DNA of 64,000 nucleotides from Chiua virens (Eukaryota > Basidiomycota > Agaricomycetes > Boletales > Boletaceae): NCBI GenBank assembly GCA_019787685.1, contig JAHNUO010000032.1:186001-250000 (forward strand). Reading direction: 5' to 3'. This document shows, piece by piece, positions 23,659 through 36,900 of the stretch (positions are counted from its first letter, which is position 1; the number at the start of each line of letters is the position of its first letter). The notes beneath the pieces are model-generated. The model worked only from the letters and a program-made list of their open reading frames with translations. It did no database searches and was not told the DNA's origin. A program made the translations under genes and the position numbers.

Positions 23659-26600
23659 TCAAAATTTAGAGGCACCGCCGCTACTCCCTTCCTCCTCAGG
23701 CTCCTTGTTGTCGCCGTCGCCGTCGCCGTCATTGACATCTTCGTCCTCGTCCTCTGAGTCGTCCTCATCATCCTCATCCTCATCCCGGTCCTCATTCTCA
23801 TCCCGGTCCTCATCCTCATCCACGTCATCCTTATCCTCCAGCTTGTCCTGCTCACCCTCATCGTTGCCAGCAACTCCTCCCTCATCCCAGGTTGGTCCCT
23901 CCCCTTTGTGTTCATCAGTCTCATTCATATCCTCATCACTATCGTAAAGGTCCAGTTCATTAGCAGTCTTTGATGGACCATCCTCCGTGGTGGAACGGCT
24001 AGTGTTGGGTGATGGTAGATTATATTGGGCAACGTGTCCCACTCCGATGCCTGCGTATCGTGCAAACATGTCACGGTCAGCAAAGCTAGAGAAGTGTCAG
24101 GGGTAATAGGAGCTTTAGAATAGAGGTACGCACACATTCATGTAATATGCCACCCAATCGTCATTAACATTATCCTGCCGGGCAACAGATGGGCCATAAC
24201 GCAGTAATGAGTCAGTGCGGCCGTCTGCAAACACAGGGATCAAGTGACAGGATCGAAGGACAAGTGCTGGGTCAACGAATCCAAATGCACCACCTGTTTC
24301 TGAAGGGAGAAAGCTGACCTTTGGAAGGCACGCATACTTGAGCCCCCAACGATAACAGGGTACAACACCGAACCACCGAACCCATAAGACCTCCATTGCC
24401 TTCTCAGTGCCAGCATAATTGACCGTGATGATAAGCGCACGCAGGACTTCTGCATACCAAAATGGATGGGGGTTTGGACCATCCTCGCGAGAAAGCAGCA
24501 TCACCGCCGAGCCGCTCCCCGGACGCAATGTATCCTCATCACGACGCATATCATATGTCGTAAAATTGATCTGTAAACGCTTCGGATGGAGGACTCTATT
24601 GAGGCCATTGACGAAATGGATGGCACTCCGCTCCTCATTCGAAAAAGTAAGCTCATCGCCGTCATATTCTTGATTCAGCACTTGGTTCAGGAGGTGGTCC
24701 TTCAACCTGGGGATGAAGTCCTGAAAAAAAGTCTGGCATCACAGTATTTCGACAATTTGAAAAGAAATGCACTCACATCGAATGCTGGGTCCCCGGGAGA
24801 GCTTTGGAGGAATTCCGCTAAGTTGAACACATTGGATGCGGATTCAGTTAGTCAATGATGGAGGTGGGGCGGTATACTGTCCTCGGACAATGCTACGTCA
24901 CCCTCATCATGATCGTTAGGGTCCAAGTAGATGTCACATTGGCGCCGAACTCGGGTGTATCGCCTTTCTTGCTTTGCAAGCTGCCCAGTCGTGTCCTTCT
25001 TGTTAGTTGATTGATAAATTTTCTTGATGGATCGATGGGCAAGCTCTCCCTGAGGAGGGAGATATTGAGTAGTCATACTTTTCAGGCTGGAAATCACCAA
25101 AACGGACTTACTATCTGGGTGGTATAGGAGTCCGTCGTTCCAAATGAGCGAATTGTGCGAGCATAATCTCCCAATGCGTGTATCTTGTAGGTTGAGAGGT
25201 TGAACAACTTTTGACGTGCACCAGACGGATCTGAATTGGGTCCATGAGAGGTTGAGGCGTTCAATTTTCCTGCCTTCCGTCGACAGCGTGCTGCCTGCTC
25301 AGAGGGTAACTCTGTCGTCTTGAAAGCCGTGCATGTAAAATCTCGAAACTTTCTGAGCTGAAAGCCAAGTTGTCGGGTAACTTCATCAAGAAAATTGAGA
25401 GATTCGTCAGTATGAAGTCGCGCCTTTGCAAGTGCATGCCACTCAGCGAGGCGAAAGAGGAGTATGCGTATCACGTCATCATGTTCGGGTGGGAACAACC
25501 CTTCAAAAGCTGGAATTGCGCACTAGTAGTAATCACTCAACACTCTGGGTCATGAATTCTAAGTTGTGTCTTACCTGGAGAATGTCCTCAAAGTTCCGAG
25601 CTGCACATTGACGAACTTGAGAGACGTTTGGAGGAAACCGCCGAATAGCATTGGCCCCAAATGAGGGTATTTGATGAAACCTAAAATATTTGTACGTGAT
25701 CACTAGACCCGGTGACATACCCAGAGTAACCAGACTCACCGATTGTCGAGAATTGGTATCAACCTTGGGTCTGTAGCATAAATTAATCGAAGGAGATGCT
25801 TGAAGACCGATTTGAACACACCCAATTCAAATTCGTGCAGGAGATCGACAACGAGAATGCGATAAATATCACATCCCAATGATGCAAGCCTTTCCATGAA
25901 CGCATTCTGTAAGATAGTGTGAGATACATTTGCAGATGTTGACAAATCGACGTACAAATGTAGGAACCAGGGATTCCTCCTTGAGGTGAGCCTCTGGAAC
26001 TGAGCCCTTAATTGGTGCCCCATTGTTATAGATAGCCGTCCATGCAGCAGCAACTTCATCCTTTGGGACATATCAGACAGAAGACCGACGTGGTGGAAGT
26101 TTGTCTTGGGTACAAAACAGCGTGGACAAGGACAACTTCCCTTGTCCCGGATTGTGGCGAGGAGGACCCTGCAGTTATGTATTGAGTCCTCTGACATTGT
26201 TCTGCACGAGGTAAAAATGAATACGTACTTCTCGGGATAGTCTGCTGAATATGTAAATATCCGAGGGAAGACTCGTCGATACTTCCCATCATAACATTTG
26301 ATAACAATACCATTTTGGTAGGCATCAATGAACTCATCGTCGAGTAGTATGTTCCACACAGCATGAAAGAGCTCACGTTTGCAGTGAGCTAGGATGTCAT
26401 TGATGGATTTCTTCATTGAGATCGTCAACACGAACATGGCTATGGTTTCAGGTAGCTGAATGTAACAGATCAGGATTCAGAGGACCCGACGGGGTTGCCT
26501 TGAGAACTTATCCTCTTTACTCACCTTAGGGATTAATGCAACCGGGTGACATGCACCTGAGTTAGGGCATGCGCGAGTATACTTGGATTGATTCCCAAAG

Positions 26601-28018
26601 AATAAGTATACAGGCCAGGCAGATGCATTGCCGAACTGTGCAAGATGCATCGCATCTGACCAGAACATCAGCCCAGCGATTACACGTTCCAGCTCGCACC
26701 CATCACTCCGCTTTTGCTTTTGTATTTCATGATGCGCGGTGATCCAGGCATCTGAGGTGTATAATTCGTCGTATACGCGTTGCTCTCGACCTGACAAGGG
26801 AGACATCCAAATACGTTTGAAGGGGGTAAGATGAAACAACTTGGCAGCCTTCTCAGCGAAGACTGCACGGATTACACCAGTCAACAAGCGGTGAAAGAGC
26901 CCTGGGATCTCGAAATTTCTTCCATTCCCATTCGCGTTTTGTTCTCTTGTAGGCACTGAAATACTGACAGTTGACTGTTTCCAAGAATCCGGAGCTAGAC
27001 TCGGCATGCTAGTCGACTCGTGTCCAGGTGTACTATTCTCGGATTTGTCGAAGCGTTTCATTTCCGTGTGCGCATTGAATCCAGCAAGGTCCTTAGGATC
27101 GAAATCCTCAGTACTGATCACCTCCTGTACCAGACGAGTGACTTCAGCCTCAGACTTGAGTTTACTGCCCGACATCATCCACGTCATCAATCGCCATATA
27201 GCCATATTTTTCCATGGCCAGGGAGGAGGAGGAGGAGACATGTCTAGGGAAGGCACACCAGTGGACGAAGGCTCATGCGTTGCGTTGGTGAGTTGATCGA
27301 TCGTCAAGAACGAGTCAGGGTCATATGATGGACGGTGGTGGTATTCGCATGCAACAGAAAATGCATTGAAGCATGTGCGGAATGAGTCATACACGAGCAG
27401 AACTACACAGGGTAGAATTGACAGGGAAGTAGGTTCAGAGGACTCGGATGTGCCACTGGCAGTGCCTGCTTCTGGGTTCGATGGGCATGGAAGAGATGGC
27501 TCTGGGAGCACGTCCCTGAATTGTGTGGGCAGTCTCCTTGACCGCACAGCACGGCCTGAATTTCCAGGAGCATCAAGAGTGCTCTCAGGAACTGATCCAG
27601 ACCCCAAGTCTCCGGAAAGTGGAGGGATGCTGTTGGTGGCCACCAACGTGAAGGTAGTGTTACCATCAGCCTGAGGGTTCAAGTTGGGAACGATGGCATC
27701 ATCATTCCTCGGAGACAGCGCTGTGGAAGGAGATCCAAGAATCTGTTGATATTTCAGATCATGGTGAGATACGACACACCAAGGAAAGAGGGATTTACCT
27801 GGTCTACTCTTGCCTTCTTGGAAGCCAGGTTGGTCACTGTCTCCGAGTCAGGTGGTAGTAGACGTTTGCACTGATTTGGAAGGCTTGCTCTGTTGGTGGA
27901 TTCCTGTCTATAGTAGAAACAGCTTGAGCGATGGCGGGTGAGCCCACTAGATGAATCAAATGTCCGTTCACATGACCGTGCCCCGCATTTGAAACGGCCA
28001 GCATGCATCAGAAAAACG
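23659..28018 (-). CDS. Plavaka-2: Plavaka-type transposase gene, apparently intact
   Basis: The ATG is at 28018. Exon 1 encodes a C-X4-C-X12-H-X3-C zinc finger. A ~400-residue exon follows (27682-26477) with PWPWKNMAIWRLMTW and HLTPFKRIW. Then come exons with FTYSADYPEK (~26.25 kb), an RDKGSCPCPRC cysteine motif (~26.1 kb), LVVDLLHEFELG (~25.85 kb), IRRFPPNVSQVRQ (~25.63 kb), LFRLAEWHALAK (~25.45 kb), HALGDYARTIRSFGTTDS (~25.17 kb) and FVDPALVLRSCHLIPVFADGR (~24.25 kb). The C-terminus (24.07-23.66 kb) is a long Asp/Glu tract encoded by a GAT/GAG/GAC-rich repeat. Exon joins are short GT-AG introns and I saw no stop or shift. The divergence from Plavaka-1 suggests separate lineages, not a recent duplication. 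Confidence 0.8.
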
Positions 28019-29138
28019 AAGAACCCTGCAGATATGACTGCAAGGAGGCGGCTGATACGCATGTGTATCCCACTGCTAGACACGAATTGGCCCAAAAAGA
28101 ACATTGTCGGAAAGCAAGAGCTTGAAATTCATATCGGGAATGACCACATCGCCTTTGAGGTTTTTTTTCACAGATATGTGAGGAACCGTGCTCGTGATTG
28201 GTAGACTGCAAAAATCGGCTCCCTGGTTGATATCCAAGACAGTGAAGACTCGGAAGGATTGCGGGTGTTCTATTACTTGGTGCAAGATTTGAAGGTAGTC
28301 GTTTGTATTTCCCCTTTACGCATTCGCCAACCCTTTCCCTAGTGTCTCATTTTCTCCCTAATTTCTCTCCACTTCAACATCAAGCCGATCTAAAATAGCC
28401 ATCGATCAATACGTGTTTGTCACGCTGCATTGTATCGGGACTTGCCTTCATCTCTCGTTGCATGAATGAATCGTGTAATTGGTCCGCTTGCGCAAGATAG
28501 TGCTGTCTGTCATCTTTGAGGTAAACGTCTTGCGTTAAGATTGTTAGCATCGACAGTGACAGTGTTTTTTAGACAAATAATACAACTGTTTCTTGTCTGC
28601 GTTATCCAGTTGCTGCGTGAAAGATGTGATCATCGATGAGTAGGTTATATTCACTCAAAATCAGTCGGAGAATGCTAAGTTCAATCCCGTACAGCACATC
28701 ATCTGTAATTCTTTGTGATATGCCGGTAGTATGATCCGCCCAGACCCCACCAACACCTTATGTTTGCCGTCCAGCGCTATAACACTGATCCATGCTAGTG
28801 ACCAAGCTGTCATCTCTAGTCACGTCGATCCTTTGTTGCATTCCAAAAGTAGGTAACATGGTGGCCCGGTTCGTTTAACCGCTCTCATAACCTATCTGAA
28901 CACTGTCACGAACTCCATAGTCGGAGTCTTTACCAACTTTATATCCCACATTTAAGATTACACTGCACTACCCGTCAGTCTCGTCACAGGATATAAGTTA
29001 CCACTGGGCCACCTGCCTTGTGTGCTTCGGAACAGCATGGACGCTGATTTGCATGAAACTAGCAGCTTCCCGTGGCTTTCGCCACTCGGTTTCGGAGATA
29101 TCTACTGAATTAAGATTGGCAAGGTTTTATAAAATTTA
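28019..29138. other. Intergenic, no supported gene
   Basis: This is the upstream flank of Plavaka-2 and the downstream flank of the Helitron remnant. I see no gene, tRNA or clear repeat. Confidence 0.5.
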
Positions 29139-29853
29139 TTAGGTACTGAATATTGAATTGTCATTGGTATTAGTGGTATTCTGCAGGATAGCCTTTGCTA
29201 CATTTTCTGTCAACCACGCAAGGTGCGTTCGGATTATATTATCCCATGGTTCCATGGGAAACATTCCATCAGGAATAATTGCTGCAATTTCACTGACAGT
29301 AGGAAGGTTATAACATCTCTGATCACGAAGCAGATTGGTGAGAAGATGGATGGTAATTGGGGCGTCCTCAGGATGTTGTTGGAGTAACTGGTTGGCATGT
29401 AAAAAGAGTCGAGCATAACACTGATTTGTTACCAGCATGTCCTGCAAGCTTCTCATCGTGCAAGACAAAAGGTTTTTGTTATTCTCCATGCATGCTGCAT
29501 ACATGAAATCAGGATCATATATGTAGAGTTGGGCATATACAGGTCTAGCCCCAAATGATGGAATAAGCTGTCCCATTCGATGACAAAGATCTCCATGAAC
29601 CCGAAACACCGTGACATATGGACCTCCAAGTGGTGGTCGCAGCACCAGTTCAAGATTGTGCTATTGGGCTATTGTACAATGGAATAGGTTGTCGACACGA
29701 AACATTCAGCGATGAGAAGCATACCTTGCAACCTCTCCTGCCATTCTCGTTCCCTCTGTCTCTGCTGGCAAGAGAACAGCGTTCTGCAGTTGTCATCTGA
29801 TTATTTGCTTGCGGAGGTGCTGCCCCTGTGCTCGCTACCCTTTTGCACATGCT
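29139..29853 (-). pseudogene. Helitron helicase-like N-terminal domain remnant
   Basis: A 168-residue frame (29645-29139) contains GGPYVTVFRVHGDLCHRMG, ARPVYAQLYIYDPDF and YNLPTVSEIAAIIPDG. This is the signature of the region before the Rep motif in fungal Helitron replicase-helicases. The Rep and helicase domains are absent. Upstream (29850-29650) a second frame with CKRVAS...CKVCF looks like the preceding cysteine-containing part, interrupted by stops. The element is therefore truncated at both ends. Confidence 0.7.
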
Positions 29854-29899
29854 TTCAGGACCACCAGGATGTGGGCATTTCGCAGGCAGAGCATGGTCA

Positions 29900-30336
29900 C
29901 CCAGCTGAGAAGTATCAAAAAAAAGGTGAGTATGAAAGTAGCAAAATCTGAATGATATTCACGGAGGGGTGGTCTTGCACGGAGTGTTGGGGAATGCTGC
30001 TGCCAGTGCTCCTACTTGATGGACTGCTGATGCTGACAACTCTGGGATGAAACTGAATCAAGGCGACACAGGAGACCTGACTCACTTGTCACCATTACCA
30101 ATCATGTCACAGCGTGGTTCTTGTGTGATTGGCTAGCTGATATTCACGTCGTAAGCAAGATTGGTCTTCGGCGAGTTGAATAATATGTGGTGCAAAGTAT
30201 AGTACACAAATACAAACATGATGAAAACGGCTTACGATGCTAAGCGGTTTGTCTAGCCAATAGAATGAGAGAAAGCGAGTTATGTAAGCGAGTTGTCCAG
30301 CCAATGAGATGAGAGAAGCGGGAATTCACACGCGAG
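29900..30336. other. Intergenic, no supported gene
   Basis: This stretch lies between the Helitron remnant and the duplicated unit. Two related phrases at 30240-30320 (GTTTGTCTAGCCAATAGAATGAGAGAAAGCGAG and GAGTTGTCCAGCCAATGAGATGAGAGAAGCG) form a short direct repeat. Confidence 0.45.
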
Positions 30337-30920
30337 CTACTTTATATTATAGGATTTTGCCAACCCCTCCTTGATAACAGTTACCTGCTCCCGTTGATGC
30401 TTTATCATATCCTCTAGGCCAACAGTAAAGATCATTAAGGTATGAGATTGGCGTCGCAATGACTCGTTGACCTCCTGCACCACGTCGTCCGTCATCCCCC
30501 TTTTCAATTCCTCCTTCACGCTGGCGACTAGGCAACGATCAATATACGACGCTGTTCTCGTGAAGGATGCACAGCTCGCCCGCAGGTGAAAGTCGCTCAG
30601 CGAGGTCAAAGACCTCCTTCAACTTGTCGCAAGTCTTGGTCAATAGGTGTTCTTGCATGCACAGAAAATTCCACGGATTCCCGAGATTCTAGTTTGCATT
30701 GTCGCCCGTATGTTGCGTGTTCGTCCCAGCTCTTAGGTCCGAAGAAAGCGTCTGCTGTTGCAACGCGTTTTTCGAACCTGTCGCGTGGGACGGTGGTTTC
30801 CTCGATCAAGGTTTGTACTTGCTCGCCTTCCTTCGCTATTTGTACTAGCAACACCTACGAACTCTGGAGGTGTTTTTCAATATCATCGATTATTGCGCGA
30901 AGGGTCTCGATTGCTGCCGA
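30337..30920 (-). pseudogene. Unit-1 copy of gene A (coiled-coil-like), broken
   Basis: This is a diverged duplicate of the gene at 31593-31961. It keeps the start (MSAAIETLR, ATG 30920) and the core EGEQVQTLIEETTVPRDRFEKRV. An in-frame TAG lies near 30854-30856, where the other copy reads through, and the 3' half is in different frames. Upstream sequence is also similar to that of the intact copy, so the duplication included the 5' flank. Confidence 0.6.
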
Positions 30921-31039
30921 CATGTCAACGGTGGCGAGGTATGGGTTTCGAATGGAGAGATTGTTTTGATGATAAAGGCTTTCCGCGATACAACGAAGCT
31001 ATATACACGATAGACGACATGAAGTCGACGTTGTGGTAA

Positions 31040-31570
31040 TGTGGACCAGTGTTTGGTCTATTGTTCTGCAGGTCCGGACTGCACGCGTTGACTATTCTTG
31101 TCCACTGGACTCGTAAAACATGTGGCACCGCTTTTGAGCAAACAAGGTCCACTTTGGCTGGACACTATTTTCCGATTACGCCTCTTCATCTCTGTCCACC
31201 ATTCCTTGGGCTCTTGTGGCCTGGACCTGCAGGACGTGTCTACTTCATGGGCGATCGCGTTGTTGCCGTCACCAGACCGGCCCTGCGTGGCAAATGCGTC
31301 AACCTGCCCTCAGGCTAGTGAGGACATCGACATCAGCTGTCCAGGTTTGGTACCAGTCCATCAGCGCTTTAGCACTCAGCAAGCCTCGTCGAACCGTGCG
31401 ATTCCACGATCGTCGACTCGGAGGACGATTTAGTTCTATCTGGTATCAAGGTGGTTGTCACGGTGTCGGACATTGGATTCGAGGTGCCGTGCTTGAACTG
31501 GGTCCGAGTCAGGATCCATCGGACGACACTTGTACCAAAAGTACGTTGCTCAACTTGGTCACTAGGCAAT
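31040..31570 (-). pseudogene. Unit-1 copy of gene B, degenerate
   Basis: DNA here resembles the 3' part of gene B (32121-33521). Examples are the TATTGTTCTGCAG and TTTTCCGATT phrases followed by CACCATT/CATCAGCCATT, and GTCACCAGA-CGACCCTG(C/T)GTGG. Stops occur in all frames. It is the dead counterpart of gene B in a tandem duplication. Confidence 0.5.
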
Positions 31571-31592
31571 AATCGATCAACGATCAAGGCTC

Positions 31593-31961
31593 TCAAGGAT
31601 GCACACAGGACTCACTCAAAAATAACAATTGTCCTTTGGTTTGCTTGATGTCCTTTAATTTGTTAAAACACTTGACGGCCAGGTGTTCGTGCATGCACAC
31701 GAGATTCCACGGATTCTGAACACAATCACTCTGGGTGCTTTCCGCGAATGCCAGAATTTCGTCCCAGTCCATGTAGTTGAGATATGCGTTCATCGTCTCG
31801 ACACGCTTTTCGTACCTGTCGCGGGGGACGGTGGCTTTTTCGATCAAGGTTTGTACTTCCTCGCCTTGATTCGCTATATTCTTTAGCCAAGCCTTCGAAA
31901 TCTGGAGACGTTTCTCGGTATCATCGACTGTTTCGCGAAGTCTGTCGGTTGCTGCCGTCAT
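31593..31961 (-). CDS. Gene A: small hypothetical protein, probably helical
   Basis: The frame of 122 residues starts at ATG 31961. The sequence is rich in charged residues (RLRETVDDTEKRLQISK, KATVPRDRYEKRVE), consistent with long helices or a coiled coil. I recognise no domain. It lies 160 bp downstream of gene B on the same strand and could be a separate gene or a terminal exon of it. A broken duplicate lies at 30337-30920. Confidence 0.5.
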   Translation of the reverse strand: MTAATDRLRETVDDTEKRLQISKAWLKNIANQGEEVQTLIEKATVPRDRYEKRVETMNAYLNYMDWDEILAFAESTQSDCVQNPWNLVCMHEHLAVKCFNKLKDIKQTKGQLLFLSESCVHP

Positions 31962-32120
31962 CGTAACAGTGACGAGGTGTGGCTTTCGTGTGAAGGGATG
32001 GTTTTGATGGTGAGGGCTTTCCGCGATCCAGCTGGGTTATATGTACGATAGAGACCCACAGCAGGGATGATGTATGTGGCAATGTGGACTAGCATATGTG
32101 TGGACCTTGACTAACTTGAC

Positions 32121-33521
32121 TTATTGTTCTGCAGAGTCCAAGGACGCTCTTTTCCGATTCACACTTCTGCATCTCTGTCGTGCCATCAGCCATTTCTCCT
32201 TGAGTTCTTCCTGCTTGGAGCTGATCCATATGGCCATTTCGTAGACCATCGTTTCGTCGTCGTCACCAGAGCGACCCTGTGTGGTAACCTCTCTGCTCGA
32301 ACTCGTTGCTACTATGGATAGCGACCTGTCCAAGTCGACAAGTTCCACACCAGGTGTCAAGGTCAACGCACAATCAGTACCGACCGTCGATGCTTGTGCA
32401 GATGAGGTAGCTTCAGGCTCAGTCCCAGTTCCGAGCGTTGCTTCCAGAGGGCACAAAAGGTCGGTCGTCCAGGCTCGGCACCAATCCATCAACACTCGAC
32501 AAGCTTCGTCAGATCGTGCGATCTGTTCGCGAAACCGGTACACGCGGCAGTCCACGATCATCGACACTGACGAAGTCGGTTCGATTGTATTTGGTGTCAA
32601 GGCGGTTGTGTCGGAAGTCGGATTCGATGCGTTTTGCTCCCCTGGGGTATCACCGAGTGTCTCTACATCTGTCCTCGCATTGACTAGAGAGTCGGATAGG
32701 ATACTTGTACCTCGAGTAGTCGCCCCCGACATTGTCCTCTCCTTGGATACGTGCGTTTTCTTTGGATCCGAGGGCCGGCCAGGGACGTTTGCCGTGTGTT
32801 GGGATTCCCAAACGCCTGTCGCGTTCGCCCCACAAGGACAATCGCTTGATAAGCATCGCCTGAAAACGAGAAACATGGAATCCCGAGTCGACGAGGTCCC
32901 CTGAACTGATCTAGTAGGTACTGTAGTGCGCCTGGACTGGGACTCGGGATCGACGACCTTTGGACCCGAGTACGTTGAGAGTACCCCTTTGATGTCCTTG
33001 CTCGAGCCACCCGACAAGGACGCCGTCTCGATGTCACTCTGAAGGCGTGCTTGCCATTCCACGTGTTGTGATCGTAGATCATCCCCCACCGCGGCGACAC
33101 AGAGAAAGATCGTTTTGGCCAACTCACTCTTGAACAGCGTCTCTTGACGCAGTGAACCTGTCCACGCGCGTCATCATGAGCATCAGCGAAGGCGCATAAG
33201 CATACGCGGCAAACCCTACCAGGTAATGCGACACGCCGTCCGAGCGACGCACGCGCGATGTTCAGATGGTTTCCGACATCCCGATAGGACTTGAGGGCTT
33301 TACTTGCCGCGCCCGCCAACCCGGTGGCACTGCCTATCTCGCAGAGGGTGCAAGACCGGCCTTGGCGGATTTTTGAACAGGTGTCTGCTGGGTGACATTG
33401 ACGGATGTCCTCGAGGCTGGATAAGAGGTCGATCGCGTATTCTTGGTGCCCTTCGAGAAGATTCTCGCAGGCGACGAGTTCTCTGAGGGACATGGTCGAC
33501 TTTGGGGGTGCTCCAGGCATG
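32121..33521 (-). CDS. Gene B: hypothetical protein, probably spliced
   Basis: The proposed start is the ATG at 33521 (MPGAPPKSTMSLRELV). The first exon encodes helices and a Cys cluster (CSKIRQGRSCTLCEIG). A second frame with good coding character runs from ~33160 to the stop at 32121. The switch of frame near 33130-33180 must be an intron or a lesion, and I could not place a convincing splice pair. The second part is Ser/Thr-rich, then has FREQIARSDEACRVLMDWC and a Lys/Glu-rich C-terminal helix (SKQEELKEKWLMARQ). I recognise no family. A degenerate copy lies at 31040-31570. Confidence 0.4.
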
Positions 33522-33700
33522 GTTCAACAGAGAAAAAACGAGTGTTGGTGGGAAGGTCCTGTAGGCGTCCGTATTTTGTAGCATTTGGAGGCTGACATGT
33601 CGATTAATGGTGTTATCAGTGAGAGAACTGGCTTCCCACGCCGACAGTGGAGTAGTTGAAATCATCCGTCGTGATCGTGGGGGTTAAGCGTTTGAAATTT

Positions 33701-33868
33701 TGTTGGACTCGAAGTCCTTTGATTACGCCAAACAATAGCAAGCCTCACTCGGCCTGATGCCGACTGTAGCTACACGTCATCTGTCGATAGGAGACTCCTA
33801 ATAGATTCCTGCCTCTCGACTATCATCTCATCTAACTAAGTTCCTCTCGCGTCTATCGTGCTGCAACA
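33701..33868 (+). repeat. Copia-C 5' LTR
   Basis: 168 bp with TG...CA ends, followed directly by the primer-binding site. Confidence 0.96.
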
Positions 33869-33880
33869 GGTTATGAGCCC
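33869..33880 (+). other. Copia-C primer-binding site
   Basis: GGTTATGAGCCC immediately follows the LTR, identical to that of Copia-A and B although the LTRs are unrelated. It matches the anticodon arm of initiator tRNA-Met. Confidence 0.85.
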
Positions 33881-33962
33881 CGAGCTCTAATTTGAAGCAG
33901 ACGAGCATCATTTTATACGTCTATTATCACCATCATATTTGTCTCACGCTCAGCCAATCACG

Positions 33963-36900
33963 ATGTCGCAACAGCCACCGCCCCCGTTACCTTTCTCTTT
34001 TCCCAGCACCACGGTATCTCCTTCGACTGCCGCTGCGACCACTCCTCAAACTATGGTCGTGACAACCTCAAATCCGTCAAATCCGATTACGTCGAGTCCC
34101 TCAACCCAACCGGCTCCGACCGCGAGCTCCAACTTAGTGAGCTCAGCTCCTAAGATTGAGAAGCTACGCGATGGGAACTGGCTCGCATGGAAAGTGCGCA
34201 TGAGAGCCGTTCTCAAACGGAAAGGGGCATGGGAAGGCATTATTGAAGGTAATGTCCAAAAGCCTAATGACCCCTCGGAAGCCGCAATCTGGGAAACAAA
34301 GGACGCAGTCGCACAAGAACTCATCTCGACTTCCATTCGGGATGAACAAGTCGTGCATATAACCGACTGCGACACGGCGTTCCACACATGGGAAACTCTA
34401 CGTACCGTACATGAACCTCGCGGACAAGAGTCCGTACTCGCTTTGTTCAAACAATTGTATAATACGGAAGCTCAGGACGAGACTAACATCACGTCCCACT
34501 TCCATCAGCTTCAGATCATACGAGAGCGCCTCATCGTTGCCGGTCACGCTAAAGAAGTCGATGACTCAATGTTCAAAGCTATCATCGTCGGGTCACTTCC
34601 CGCCAGCCTCGATAGCTTTACCGGCGGCTACCTCGGCTCTCAAAGTGTGATCCAAAGCAATCAAAACCTATCGGGCGACATCTCGGTCCCCGATCTTATC
34701 TCGCGTCTTTCCGTTGAGTGGCGGAAAAAGCAGAAACTGAAAGAAGAAAGAGAGAAATCAGGTGACGTCGCAAACACGGCTTTTACTTCGCGCAAGACGA
34801 CAAAGGGACCACGTCCGTGCGCCATTTGCGGCTACACCAACCACCTGACTTTCCAGTGTCGCCACAAAGGGAAACCCAAATGTGGCATATGCCAAAAGTT
34901 TGGCCATTCAGAGGAAGAATGCCGCTACAACCCTCTGAATAAAGGGCGCCAAAATCCAGGCAAATTCGGACGGGGAAACTCGCGACCCGGGCCGAAAGGA
35001 AAAGAAAAAGCACGTGCAAAGGTAGTAAAAGAAGAATCAGCCAGCGAAACAGATGAGCTCGAACGAAGCTTTGTAACAAATGTATCTATTGCTGATGACG
35101 TCGAAATGAAAGAGGCCAATGAGGCCGACTTTTCAGCTTATCCATGGATCGCCGATACTGGCGCATCCACCCATATCTGTGCACAGCGTGAAGCGTTCCT
35201 CGACTACAAGTCGTTACCAGAACGCATCGTCAAAGGGCTTGGCGACAAACCGGTCGCCGCTCTTGGAGAAGGCACCGTCATTATACACACGCGTGCTGAT
35301 GACAAAATTCGTACGCTACGGCTATTCAAAGTCCTGCACGTACCTGAGGCCCGAGAGAATCTTGTCTCTATCGGGCGACTTGATAAAGCAGGCGCACATG
35401 TCACCTGTGCAGACGGCCGGATGACAATACATAAAAATAACGAACTTATTGCCGTTGCTACAATACATCGAAATCTATATTACCTTGACGTCGAAACAGC
35501 AAGCTACAAAACCAATGTAGCAATAAAGATCAAACGATCTTGGACCTGGGAGGAATGGCATCGCCGCCTGGGACATATCGGCATTGCTGGACTGAGAAAA
35601 CTTCACGGAAAGAACCTTGTCGACGGGTTCTCACTCCAACAAAGCCTGCAGGACTTCGAGTGCGAGGCTTGTATTAAATCGAAAATTACGCGGCAACCGC
35701 TACCAAAGACGGTCGGCCCGCAAATAAGAAAACCGGGTGACCTCACTCACTCAGATGTTTGGGGCCCAGCCCGAGTTCCATCTTCACAAGGATACCGGTA
35801 TTATATTTCTTTCGTGGACGATGAATCGCAACACGCCACGATTAGCTTCATGAAAACGAAAGATGAAGCTCCTAATAAGGTAAAACAATATGTCTCACAT
35901 ATCGAGAGACAGTATGGGCACGTACCCAAAGCAATCCGTGCCGATAACGGACGAGAATATGTCAATAAAATTTTACAGACATGGTGTCTCGATAAGGGAA
36001 TCGAGCTCCAAACAACTGCTCCCTATACTCCGGAGCAAAATGGCGTCGCAGAACGCTGGAATAGAACGGTTGTCGAATTAGGTCGTGCAATGCTTTTCGC
36101 GCATGACTTACCAAACGAGCTATGGCCTGAAGTGATGTCTCATGCCGCTTATATTCGTAACCGGGCGTACACACGCTCCGTACCCAATATGACACCATAC
36201 GAAAAATGGTCTGGGAATCGCCCAGACATTTCCTTCATTCAGGAATTTGGGCAACCTGTATGGATACTGAATCAAGAATTAAACCCATCAAAATTGGACT
36301 CACAGGCTAAGAAGTTCATCTTCGTTGGCCACGAGGATGGTCCAAAAGCAATCAAATATTATAACCCCCTTAAAAGAACAATCAAAGTTTCTCGTGAGTA
36401 CCGTTGGCCGATTGCTGTCACGCAAAGCATACCAGATCATCGGTTTGAGGGGGAGCATGCTGGAGAAGGTAGCAAACCTTCATCCGGCATGAAACGAAAA
36501 GATCTAGATCAAGAATCAGATCTGAATCAAAGTAAAAGACATCGAGTCGAAAGCGACGTACCTGAACTGACACCCGATCCTGATGATAATGACTCAGAAG
36601 ATGAGCATGACCAACAGGAATCAATTGCCAAAGTCGCTGCCGCCGTATACACTGCTATAAGTGAATCACACATTAGCAGTAATGACCCAAAAACGCTCAA
36701 AGAAGCAATGAACTCACCTGACTGGCCCCAATGGGAGAAAGCCATTCAAACCGAGCTCGAAACATTGAAACAGATGGGCACATGGGAGTTAGTAGATCCT
36801 CCCAATGATAGAAAGCCTGTCACGAACAAATGGGTCTTTGTGCGGAAATACGACAGGAATGGCAATCTAGAAAAATACAAAGCGAGATTAGTAGCTCGCG

